Source: Lachnospiraceae bacterium (GTDB lineage: Bacteria > Bacillota > Clostridia > Lachnospirales > Lachnospiraceae). From it: a stretch of 64,000 nucleotides of DNA. Within the stretch, counting starts at the first letter, position 1, and each line of letters starts with the position of its first letter. The notes beneath the pieces were generated by a model. It saw nothing but the letters and a program-made list of their open reading frames with translations, did not search any database and was not told the DNA's origin. Both the position numbers and the translations under genes were made by a program. This document shows positions 9,274 through 16,361 of the stretch, in pieces. The stretch is taken from positions 1 to 64,000 of the forward strand of contig JAFWDI010000031.1 in assembly GCA_017513125.1 (NCBI GenBank). The letters are read 5' to 3'.

Positions 9274-9810
9274 ATGAATCTGCCGAATAAATTAACCTGC
9301 CTGCGCGTGGTCATGATTCCGTTCTGCGTATTCTTCCTGCTGACGGACTTCGTTCCGGGGAGCAGGATCATTGCGCTGCTGATCTTCCTGGCCGCGAGCT
9401 TTACGGACTATCTGGACGGGCACATCGCCAGAAGCCGGAACCTGGTCACGAATTTCGGAAAGTTCATGGATCCGCTCGCGGATAAGCTGCTGGTCTGCTC
9501 CGTTCTGATCTGCTTCGTGCAGATGGGGATGCTGCCGGCCTGGATGGTGATCATCATCATTGCACGCGAGTTCATTATCAGCGGTTTCCGCCTGATCGCG
9601 AGCGACGCCGGCATCGTGATCGCCGCGAGCTGGTGGGGGAAGACGAAGACCGTCACACAGATGGCCCTGATCATCGTTATGATGCTCGGGATCCCGGCGC
9701 TTCGCATACTGGAGATCATCCTGATGTGGGCTGCGCTGATCCTCACGGTCATCTCGCTGATCGATTACATCGCAAAGAATAAAGAGGTCCTCACGAACGG
9801 GGGCATGTGA
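9274..9810 (+). CDS. pgsA: CDP-diacylglycerol-glycerol-3-phosphate phosphatidyltransferase
   Basis: This integral membrane enzyme makes phosphatidylglycerophosphate, the precursor of phosphatidylglycerol and cardiolipin. The CDP-alcohol phosphotransferase motif is visible as DYLDGHIARSRNLVTNFGKF followed by MDPLADK, which supplies the catalytic and metal-binding aspartates. Several hydrophobic helices follow. I chose the ATG at 9274, behind GAGGAT and just before MNLPNKLTCLR, the usual N-terminus. The product is 178 aa. Confidence 0.95.
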   Translation: MNLPNKLTCLRVVMIPFCVFFLLTDFVPGSRIIALLIFLAASFTDYLDGHIARSRNLVTNFGKFMDPLADKLLVCSVLICFVQMGMLPAWMVIIIIAREFIISGFRLIASDAGIVIAASWWGKTKTVTQMALIIVMMLGIPALRILEIILMWAALILTVISLIDYIAKNKEVLTNGGM

Positions 9811-9840
9811 CAGAGGCTGGAGTAGCGAAGGAGAAGGCCG

Positions 9841-10116
9841 ATGCTGGCTGCGATTCTGCTTTTATCCATACTGAAGGTGATCGGCATCGTTCTGCTGATC
9901 ATCCTTGCGGTGGTCGTCTGTCTGGTCCTGCTGATCCTCTTTATGCCGGTCCGCTGGAAGGTCCACGCCGAGACGGATCACGTGAAAAAGGATCTCGACG
10001 TAAAGGCCCGATGGCTGTTCGGAGTGTTTACCTTTACGCTGCGGTATGAGGACGGAGGGTTTCCTTACGCTGTCAAACTGTTCGGACATCAGATCTATCC
10101 GAAGAAGGAGGGCTGA
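9841..10116 (+). CDS. DUF2953-type protein, N-terminal membrane half
   Basis: This 91-aa product begins with one strong hydrophobic segment (about residues 5-36) followed by a short charged stretch (FMPVRWKVHAE, then ARWLFGVFTFTLRY). It resembles the first part of clostridial DUF2953 proteins, usually one polypeptide of about 200-270 aa. The rest of the family appears in the next reading frame, which starts on this gene's stop codon (TGATG). The start has GAAGGAG 7 bases upstream. The function is unknown; the family is often beside ytfJ, as here. Confidence 0.75.
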   Translation: MLAAILLLSILKVIGIVLLIILAVVVCLVLLILFMPVRWKVHAETDHVKKDLDVKARWLFGVFTFTLRYEDGGFPYAVKLFGHQIYPKKEG

Positions 10117-10529
10117 TGGAACAGTACCGGGAGCATAAAACCGAAGAGAAGGAAGAGACCAGGCTGCAGAAACTGCTGCGTTATTGGGAGGAGTTCCAGA
10201 AGCCGGAGAATCAGCGGTCGTTCGAGCTGTTTAAGCGGCAGCTTGCGAAACTGCTGAAGCGGATCGTCCCGAAAAAGTTTCAGGCCGAGGGCGTTCTGGG
10301 CTTCGAGGATCCGGCCCTGACCGGGATGGTGTTCGCGGGACTCGCCTCCCTGATGCCGTTCTGCGGGAACTCGCTGAATATCGCGGCGAGTTTCGACGAA
10401 CCGGTCGTGGAACTGCTGTTAAATGTAAAAGGAAGGGTCCATATCATCTGGATCGCGTCGTTCGTGGTCCGGCTGCTTATGGATAAGAATATCCGGAGGC
10501 TCGTGAAAGCCTACCTGAAAAACCGTTGA
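10116..10529 (+). CDS. DUF2953-type protein, C-terminal soluble half
   Basis: This 137-aa product opens with a charged helical stretch and then matches the conserved core of DUF2953, including VPKKFQAEGVLGFEDPALTG and the downstream region near LNVKGRVHIIW. Its ATG shares one base with the stop of the preceding gene, and AAGGAGG sits 5-11 bases upstream, so it can be translated on its own by coupling. The two ORFs look like one ancestral DUF2953 protein divided in two. A sequencing frameshift is an alternative, but the well-placed ribosome binding site argues for a real second start. Confidence 0.75.
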   Translation: MEQYREHKTEEKEETRLQKLLRYWEEFQKPENQRSFELFKRQLAKLLKRIVPKKFQAEGVLGFEDPALTGMVFAGLASLMPFCGNSLNIAASFDEPVVELLLNVKGRVHIIWIASFVVRLLMDKNIRRLVKAYLKNR

Positions 10530-10583
10530 TCGGATACTGAACTGAAAACGATCTGAACCCAGATAACACGCGGAGGAAAGAAC

Positions 10584-10991
10584 ATGTCACAGAACACTTT
10601 TTCGGAGAGCTTTAATTCGATCCTGAGCGGCATCGACCGCTATGTCTCCAGCCGGACCGTGGTCGGCGAGGCGATCATGCTGAACGAGCGCACGGTCATC
10701 GTGCCCATGGTGGACGTCTCGTTCGGCGCCGCTTCCGGCACGTTCGCCGATAAGGGAAACTCGAAGGGCAGAGTCGGCGGCGGCCTCGCGGGCAAGGTCA
10801 GCCCGTGCGCGGTGCTGGTCATGCAGGGCGATCTGGTCCGCATACTGCCGGTGAAGAACCGCGACACGCTCGACCGCATCATGGATCTGGTCCCCGAGAT
10901 CATTAATAAATTCCGCAGCAGAGGAAAAGAAGGCGAGGACGAGGCGATCATCCACGAAGCGTTCGAATCCGCGGGCGAGAGCGTCGAATAA
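10584..10991 (+). CDS. ytfJ: GerW/YtfJ family sporulation protein
   Basis: This 135-aa protein matches the GerW/YtfJ family: an N-terminal helix, the segment VVGEAIMLNERTVIVPMVDV, then a glycine-rich stretch (SFGAASG, VGGGLAGKVSPCAVLVMQG). In Bacillus the homologue is a forespore protein required for germination. It follows the two DUF2953 halves by 54 bp, in which no promoter is evident, and has a GGAGGAAAG site upstream. It supports a spore-forming ancestry but does not prove that the organism sporulates. Confidence 0.9.
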   Translation: MSQNTFSESFNSILSGIDRYVSSRTVVGEAIMLNERTVIVPMVDVSFGAASGTFADKGNSKGRVGGGLAGKVSPCAVLVMQGDLVRILPVKNRDTLDRIMDLVPEIINKFRSRGKEGEDEAIIHEAFESAGESVE

Positions 10992-11051
10992 CGCTGACCC
11001 GGCGTAAGCATCTGCCGTAAAAATTTGATAACCATTTTCTGCAAAAAAGCC

Positions 11052-11080
11052 TTGCATTCGACAGCGGTTTTTGATATATT
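11052..11080 (+). promoter_or_regulatory. Sigma-A promoter of rpmB
   Basis: TTGCAT (11052-11057) and TATATT (11075-11080) have a 17-bp spacer. The sequence between ytfJ and rpmB is AT-richer than its surroundings, and a strong AAGGAGGTG (11132-11140) precedes the rpmB ATG. Confidence 0.75.
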
Positions 11081-11146
11081 ACCGCTGTTGCGGTTTCGAC
11101 GTATGGAGATTCCGCCCGATTCCGCATGATGAAGGAGGTGTAGTTC

Positions 11147-11335
11147 ATGGCTAAGTGTGCTATCTGCGAAAGAGGAGCTCATTTCGGTAACGCGGTGAGC
11201 CATTCTCATAGAAGAAGTAATAAGATGTGGCGTACGAACGTGAAGTCGGTCCGTGTTAAGGTTCCCGGCGGCTCGAAGAAGATGTACGTCTGCACTTCCT
11301 GCCTGAAGTCCGGCAGGGTCGAGAGAGCTCAGTGA
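11147..11335 (+). CDS. rpmB: 50S ribosomal protein L28 (C+ type)
   Basis: This is a 62-aa basic ribosomal protein. The L28 family pattern is clear (AHFGNAVSHSHRRSNK, then VKVPGGSKKMYVCTSCLKSG). Two CxxC pairs, CAIC near the N-terminus and CTSC near the C-terminus, mark the zinc-binding C+ form. It is a single-gene unit: it has its own promoter at 11052-11080, a strong ribosome binding site and a terminator at 11360-11407. Confidence 0.97.
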   Translation: MAKCAICERGAHFGNAVSHSHRRSNKMWRTNVKSVRVKVPGGSKKMYVCTSCLKSGRVERAQ

Positions 11336-11359
11336 GTTCGATCGTTCGTTTAGGCTTTG

Positions 11360-11407
11360 AAAGAGACTCTGTGCGGTCCGTTCCGCGTCGGGTCTCTTTT
11401 GCTTTTT
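11360..11407 (+). terminator. Rho-independent terminator after rpmB
   Basis: The arms AAAGAGAC (11360-11367) and GTCTCTTT (11392-11399) enclose a GC-rich loop region and are followed by a T-rich tract (T, GC, then five T). It lies between rpmB and recG. Confidence 0.75.
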
Positions 11408-11427
11408 GACGGGGAAGGATCTGCGGC

Positions 11428-13494
11428 GTGATCACGGATGTGGGAAACGAACCAGTCACCGTTCTGAAAGGGATCGGCGATAAGACTGCGGCTCAGCTGG
11501 AGAAGCTGGGCCTCAGAACCGTGGGAGATCTTACCGCGAACTTTCCGCGTTCCTACGAAAGCTTCGAAAGACCGACTCCGGTCATCTCGCTTCCCGACTC
11601 CGGGATCGTAAGTATCTGCGGCGTGATCACGTCGAAACCGTTCCGGAGTTCGAAGAACGGCAGGGTCACGGTATCGGTCTGGGTGGACGACGGAACTGCG
11701 AAGATCCGCGTGTTCTGGTTTAATAATCCCTGGATCGCGAACTCGCTGCGGCAGGGTAAGCGCCTGGTCTTTCGCGGACATGTGACCAGGCGGGACCATG
11801 CGCGGTTTCTGACCCAGCCGAAAGTCTGGGACGCGGAGGATTACGAGTCGATATCCGGAACGCTGCTTCCGGTATACAGCCTGACCGCCGGCGTGACGAA
11901 CGCCCTGATGCGGAAGGCGACCGCTGCCGCGCTCGACCGCGCCGGTAAGAAGGCGGAGTATCTGCCCGAGGAGATCCTCGCGAAGTACGATCTGCGCGAT
12001 CCGGAGTCTGCACTGCGGTCGATGCATTTCCCGGCCGATGAGGCGGATCTGATATCCGGTCGCAGCCGTATGGTCTTCGAGGAGTTCTTCCTGTTCCTGC
12101 TGGCGCTGAAGCGCCTCAGACAGGCCGCCGCGGATGGCGGAACGGCCCCTGTGCTCGACGGCCCCGACGCGGACCGCCTGATGGCGGCGCTGCCGTACGA
12201 GCTGACCGGTGCGCAGAAGCGCGCATGGGAGGAGATCCGCCGTGATCTCGCGTCCGGAAAGCCTATGAACCGCCTGCTTCAGGGCGACGTGGGTTCGGGA
12301 AAGACCGTGGTGGCTGCACTGGCGCTTGCCCAGACCGCGTCCTGCGGGTATCAGGCGGCGATGATCGCCCCGACCTTGATTCTCGCGGAACAGCATTATG
12401 AGAATTTGAAGGAGATGTTCCGCGCGGCGGGACTGGACCGGAAGATCGTTCTGCTGACCGGCGCCGTGAGCCGTACCGAACGCGCGGAGGCCCTTGCTGC
12501 TATCGAAAGCGGAGAAGCCGAGATCATCGTGGGGACGCACGCATTGATCCAGGAAGGGGTCCGCTTCGCCGCGCCCGCGCTCGTGATCACTGACGAACAG
12601 CACCGCTTCGGCGTTAAGCAGCGGGAGACCTTCGCGGCGAAAGGCGGACAGCTGACGCCGCACATCCTCGTGATGAGCGCGACTCCGATTCCGCGTACGC
12701 TCGCGATCATTCTGTACGGCGAACAGTCGGTCAGCGTGCTCGATGAGAAGCCGCAGGGCCGTCTCCCGGTGAAAAATGCGGTAGTGAACGAGGATTATCG
12801 CGAACGCATCTGGAAATTCATCGAAGAACAGGTCTCGGAAGGACGTCAGTGCTACGTGATCTGTCCGATGATCGAGGATAATGACATCACCGACGCCGCC
12901 AGTGCGGTCACCGAATATGAGCTGCTCCGTAAACGTTTCCGCGGGCTCTCCGTCGGACTCCTGCACGGACGCATGAAAAACGCGGAAAAGGAAGACGTGA
13001 TGCGCGCGTTCGCCGCGGGTGAGACCGATATTCTGGTCTCCACGACCGTGATCGAGGTCGGCGTCGACGTGCCGAACGCCACGGTCATGCTGATCGAGAA
13101 CGCCGAATGTTTCGGCCTGGCACAGCTGCATCAACTGCGCGGCCGCATCGGCCGCGGGAAGGAACAGTCCTACTGCATCTTTATGGACGGCAGCGGCCGT
13201 GAGGAGACGAACGAACGTCTTAAAGTGCTCCTCTCGACCAATGACGGATTCCGGATCGCCTCGGAGGACCTGAAGCTGCGCGGCCCCGGCGATCTGTTCG
13301 GAGTGCGTCAGAGCGGCGACCTCGCTTTCCGCGTCGCGGATATCTATCTGGATGCGCGGACTCTGAAAGCGGCTTCCGATGAAGCGGAATTCCTGTTTCA
13401 GACGGATCCCGGTCTGAAAGAGACCGGCCACAGGGCGCTGGCGGAAAGATTAGACGCGTATATGTGCGAAAACGGCGACAGATTACTGCTTTAA
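11428..13494 (+). CDS. recG: ATP-dependent DNA helicase RecG
   Basis: RecG remodels stalled replication forks and Holliday junctions. The 688-aa protein has an N-terminal wedge/OB-fold region (VTVLKGIGDKTAAQLEKLG opening), then superfamily 2 helicase motifs: Walker A GDVGSGKTVVA, motif II DEQHRFG, motif III MSATPIPRT and the C-terminal QLHQLRGRIGRG. The start is GTG at 11428 with GGGGAAGGA about 8 bases upstream, just past the rpmB terminator. No separate promoter was recognised in the short gap. Confidence 0.97.
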   Translation: MITDVGNEPVTVLKGIGDKTAAQLEKLGLRTVGDLTANFPRSYESFERPTPVISLPDSGIVSICGVITSKPFRSSKNGRVTVSVWVDDGTAKIRVFWFNNPWIANSLRQGKRLVFRGHVTRRDHARFLTQPKVWDAEDYESISGTLLPVYSLTAGVTNALMRKATAAALDRAGKKAEYLPEEILAKYDLRDPESALRSMHFPADEADLISGRSRMVFEEFFLFLLALKRLRQAAADGGTAPVLDGPDADRLMAALPYELTGAQKRAWEEIRRDLASGKPMNRLLQGDVGSGKTVVAALALAQTASCGYQAAMIAPTLILAEQHYENLKEMFRAAGLDRKIVLLTGAVSRTERAEALAAIESGEAEIIVGTHALIQEGVRFAAPALVITDEQHRFGVKQRETFAAKGGQLTPHILVMSATPIPRTLAIILYGEQSVSVLDEKPQGRLPVKNAVVNEDYRERIWKFIEEQVSEGRQCYVICPMIEDNDITDAASAVTEYELLRKRFRGLSVGLLHGRMKNAEKEDVMRAFAAGETDILVSTTVIEVGVDVPNATVMLIENAECFGLAQLHQLRGRIGRGKEQSYCIFMDGSGREETNERLKVLLSTNDGFRIASEDLKLRGPGDLFGVRQSGDLAFRVADIYLDARTLKAASDEAEFLFQTDPGLKETGHRALAERLDAYMCENGDRLLL

Positions 13495-13504
13495 CATGTA
13501 TAAT
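13475..13504 (+). promoter_or_regulatory. Probable promoter of the SEC-C gene
   Basis: A perfect TATAAT (13499-13504) lies just after the recG stop. The best -35 is GCGACA (13475-13480; 4 of 6 matches) with an 18-bp spacer. An AAGGAGGAAG ribosome binding site follows before the ATG at 13541. Confidence 0.6.
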
Positions 13505-13540
13505 AGGGAAACATCGTATTGACTTAAGGAGGAAGATCCC

Positions 13541-14038
13541 ATGAGTTTACTGGAACAGTGGAGAAAAGCCGCATATGAGGCTCATACCGACCAGGCGTCC
13601 GCAGACCGTTTCTGGGCCGCGTATTTCGTCAAGGAAAAGGCGGTATATGAAGAGATCCTTCCGGCGGAGCCCGTGACCGGGACCGTCGCGGGTCTGGCAG
13701 AGCGCTTCGGTATGACGGTCATGGAGATGACCGGTTTTCTGGACGGAATCAACGACAGTCTGAAGACCCCGAACCCGATCGAGGAGATGACCGAGGAGAC
13801 CGAGGTCTCCCTGGAGTTCGATCCGGAAAAGCTGTACTATAACATGGTCGCCTGCAAGGCGGACTGGCTCTACGAGCTTCCGCAGTGGGACGGCCTGCTC
13901 ACGGAGGAACGCAGAAAAGAGCTTTATAAAGAGCAGAAGAGCTCCGGCACGGTCCGCAGGGAGACGAAGAAGGTCGGAAGAAACGATCCCTGCCCCTGCG
14001 GAAGCGGAAAGAAGTATAAGCATTGCTGCGGCAGATGA
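13541..14038 (+). CDS. SEC-C metal-binding domain protein
   Basis: This is a 165-aa protein with an uncharacterised helical N-terminal part (about residues 1-140) and a C-terminal SEC-C zinc motif, [16 protein letters not shown], of the CxCx8CC type found at the end of SecA and in many unrelated proteins. The motif is known to bind zinc and can mediate contacts with SecB or the ribosome. Similar clostridial proteins are annotated only by this domain. It has its own promoter, and the MutS-like ATPase gene lies 49 bp downstream. Its role is unknown. Confidence 0.85.
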   Translation: MSLLEQWRKAAYEAHTDQASADRFWAAYFVKEKAVYEEILPAEPVTGTVAGLAERFGMTVMEMTGFLDGINDSLKTPNPIEEMTEETEVSLEFDPEKLYYNMVACKADWLYELPQWDGLLTEERRKELYKEQKSSGTVRRETKKVGRNDPCPCGSGKKYKHCCGR

Positions 14039-14087
14039 CCTGCCCCGGCTGACAGCCGCCGCCTGACGGAGCGGCTTCGGGATCGTT

Positions 14088-15806
14088 ATGCGTGGAAGCA
14101 CCGTTGTCATCATCATAATTATCGCGCTGATCGTTCTGGTCGTCCTGCGGAACCGCACGGTCGTAAAGAATGAAGAGCGCGGAAAGAGAGAACAGAAATG
14201 GGGACGCCGTTCGGACCGCCCCATTTCTTCTGATAAGATGAAAGATATCGCCGGTCTGGACCGCGTACTGGCGCGGGAGACCGCTGCGGACGGATCGCGG
14301 TTCCGCGTCGATGACATCACCTGGAACGATCTCGGCATGGATGCGGTATACGCCGCGGCGGACACCTGTGTGTCGTCCGCCGGCGAAGAGTATCTGTATC
14401 ACCTTCTGAGAACGCCGTATACGGACGAAGAACACCTTTCGGCCCGACGCGGACGCGTCGCATACTTCCGCAATCACCCCGACGACGCGGTCGGGGACCT
14501 GCTGCAGCTGTCCGATCTCGGAAAAGTCAGGGACTGTTCGTTTGCCGAGACCATCCATGCGCTGAGCGGCGCGGAACATATCTCGATCATCGGTTCGGTA
14601 ATTCAGCTCGCGCTGCTGATCGTGACGATCCTGATGATCGTGTTCCGCATCCGGTTCGCGCTTCCGGCGTTTTTTATCATCCTGATCTATAATATCGTGA
14701 CGTATTTCCGCAAGCGCGAAGTCGTCGGAGACCAGATCGTTTCGGTGAACTGGCTGATCTGCCTGATCAGGGTCGCGAAGCGCGCCGTGCGCATTCTGCG
14801 GCCCGGTGAACGCGACAGTGACGACGCGCTGTTCGGCGGGATCCGCGGAGAGATCGAAGCATCCCTGTCGGCGCTTTCGGGAATTCCCGGTCTCGGCACG
14901 CTGATCACCGCCGGCGGTATGAAAGGCTCGTTCATCGACGGACTGCTCGATTACGTACGCATGGCTTCGCATCTGGACCTGATCGCTTTTGAGGCGCTGC
15001 GTTCGCGCGCGGCCAGGCATGAGAAGGAGATCACCCGCCTGCTCTGTACGGTAGGCGAATGGGAGAGCTGCATCGTACTGGCATCCTGGATGGAGAGCCG
15101 CCCCGTTTTCTGCCGCGCGGAATTTTGCGGGGAGAACGGCATCCGTCTGGCCGATGCCTCGCACCCCCTGCTGGATGACCCTGTCCCGAACGGACTGGAA
15201 GCGGACCGGGGCATTCTGCTGACCGGTTCGAACGCGTCCGGAAAATCCACGTTCCTGAAGACCGCCGCGATCTGCGTCCTGTTCGCGCAGACGACGGGAT
15301 TTGCGCCGGCGGAGGCCTACCGGGCTCCGTTTTTCCGGCTGTATTCGTCGATGTCGCTTTCCGACAGCATTGAAAAAGGCGAGAGCTATTACGTGGCCGA
15401 GATCCGTTCGCTGAAGCGCGTGGCAGACGCCGCCGGACGGGAAGGCGCTCCGGTCATCTGTTTCCTGGATGAGGTACTGCGCGGCACGAACACGGTCGAA
15501 CGGATCGCCGCATCGTCGAGTCTGCTGCAGGCGCTGGCGCAGGAAGGCGTCACGGTCTTCGCGGCGACGCATGACCTCGAGCTGACGAAGCTCCTCGAGG
15601 GAACGCTGGACAACTATCATTTCGAGGAAGAACTCGCCTCCTCCGACGTCTCGTTCACCTACCGGATCCTGCCCGGACCCGCACAGACGAGAAACGCCAT
15701 CAGCCTTCTGTCGCGCACGGGCTTCGATTCGAAACTGACCGCGCGTGCGGCGGCCATGGCGGAAGAGTATGAACGCACGGGAGAATGGACATGGAACGCA
15801 GAATGA
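14088..15806 (+). CDS. Membrane-anchored MutS-family ATPase
   Basis: The protein (572 aa) has an N-terminal membrane helix (about residues 5-22), a helical core interrupted by a second hydrophobic stretch (about 165-210) that could form two helices, and a C-terminal MutS-type ATPase domain. The ATPase shows Walker [15 protein letters not shown], the YVAEI signature, Walker [15 protein letters not shown] and a THDLEL switch histidine. The mismatch-recognition and connector domains of MutS1 are absent, so it is unlikely to do mismatch repair, which the window covers with mutS at 32999. Related membrane MutS-like proteins in Firmicutes have no settled function. The start at 14088 has only a weak ribosome binding site. 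rnhA overlaps its end. Confidence 0.85.
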   Translation: MRGSTVVIIIIIALIVLVVLRNRTVVKNEERGKREQKWGRRSDRPISSDKMKDIAGLDRVLARETAADGSRFRVDDITWNDLGMDAVYAAADTCVSSAGEEYLYHLLRTPYTDEEHLSARRGRVAYFRNHPDDAVGDLLQLSDLGKVRDCSFAETIHALSGAEHISIIGSVIQLALLIVTILMIVFRIRFALPAFFIILIYNIVTYFRKREVVGDQIVSVNWLICLIRVAKRAVRILRPGERDSDDALFGGIRGEIEASLSALSGIPGLGTLITAGGMKGSFIDGLLDYVRMASHLDLIAFEALRSRAARHEKEITRLLCTVGEWESCIVLASWMESRPVFCRAEFCGENGIRLADASHPLLDDPVPNGLEADRGILLTGSNASGKSTFLKTAAICVLFAQTTGFAPAEAYRAPFFRLYSSMSLSDSIEKGESYYVAEIRSLKRVADAAGREGAPVICFLDEVLRGTNTVERIAASSSLLQALAQEGVTVFAATHDLELTKLLEGTLDNYHFEEELASSDVSFTYRILPGPAQTRNAISLLSRTGFDSKLTARAAAMAEEYERTGEWTWNAE

Positions 15807-16282
15807 AAGTCGTGATCTACAGCGACGGCTCCTCCCGCGGAAACCCCGGCCCGGGCGGTTACGGAACGCTGCTGCAGTACACGGATCCGAAGGGCGTGCT
15901 TCATGAAAGGGAGCTGTCCGGCGGTTTTTCGATCACAACGAATAACCGCATGGAGCTGCTGGGCGCGATCACCGGGCTGGAAGCACTGAACCGCCCCTGC
16001 GAAGTGGATATGTACACGGATTCGCAGTATCTGGTCAATGCCTTCGAGCAGCACTGGATCGACGGATGGCTCGCGAAAAACTGGAAGAGGAAAGGCGGTC
16101 CGGTCCTGAACACGGACCTCTGGAAACGGCTGCTGGCGGCCATGGAGCCGCACGAGGTGCGCTGGCATTGGGTAAAAGGACATGCCGGAAATCCCGGAAA
16201 CGAGCGCTGCGACACGCTGGCGACTGCGGCTGCGGACCGGGAAGGGCTCGGACCGGATCCCGGCTTCAGCCCGGAAGGATAG
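15791..16282 (+). CDS. rnhA: Ribonuclease HI
   Basis: This enzyme degrades the RNA strand of RNA-DNA hybrids. The four carboxylates are in place: Asp in [11 protein letters not shown], Glu in NRMELLGAI, Asp in YTDSQYLV and Asp in NERCDTLA, and the [11 protein letters not shown] loop is present. Three in-frame ATG codons compete. I chose 15791, which has GGGAG 7 bases upstream; 15803 would give an ATGA overlap with the preceding stop and 15785 is too close to the ribosome binding site. It is probably translated together with the MutS-like gene. The product is 163 aa. Confidence 0.94.
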   Translation: MERRMKVVIYSDGSSRGNPGPGGYGTLLQYTDPKGVLHERELSGGFSITTNNRMELLGAITGLEALNRPCEVDMYTDSQYLVNAFEQHWIDGWLAKNWKRKGGPVLNTDLWKRLLAAMEPHEVRWHWVKGHAGNPGNERCDTLATAAADREGLGPDPGFSPEG

Positions 16283-16292
16283 AGAAATCGCA

Positions 16293-16321
16293 TTGAGAAA
16301 CGCGCGGACGCGTGCTATGAT
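16293..16321 (+). promoter_or_regulatory. Extended -10 promoter of alaS
   Basis: TTGAGA (16293-16298) and TATGAT (16316-16321) have a 17-bp spacer, and TGC immediately upstream of the -10 makes it an extended -10 element. It starts 10 bp after the rnhA stop. The predicted transcript start near 16328 excludes an in-frame ATG at 16320 as the alaS start. Confidence 0.8.
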
Positions 16322-16361
16322 ACGTTCTAATGTGACTAAAAAAACCGAAGGAGAACGCAAA

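Noticed and set aside
14043..14080. AGCCGC/GCGGCT stem between the SEC-C gene and the MutS-like gene as a terminator.
   Set aside because: There is no T tract after the stem and the loop is long, so termination is unlikely.
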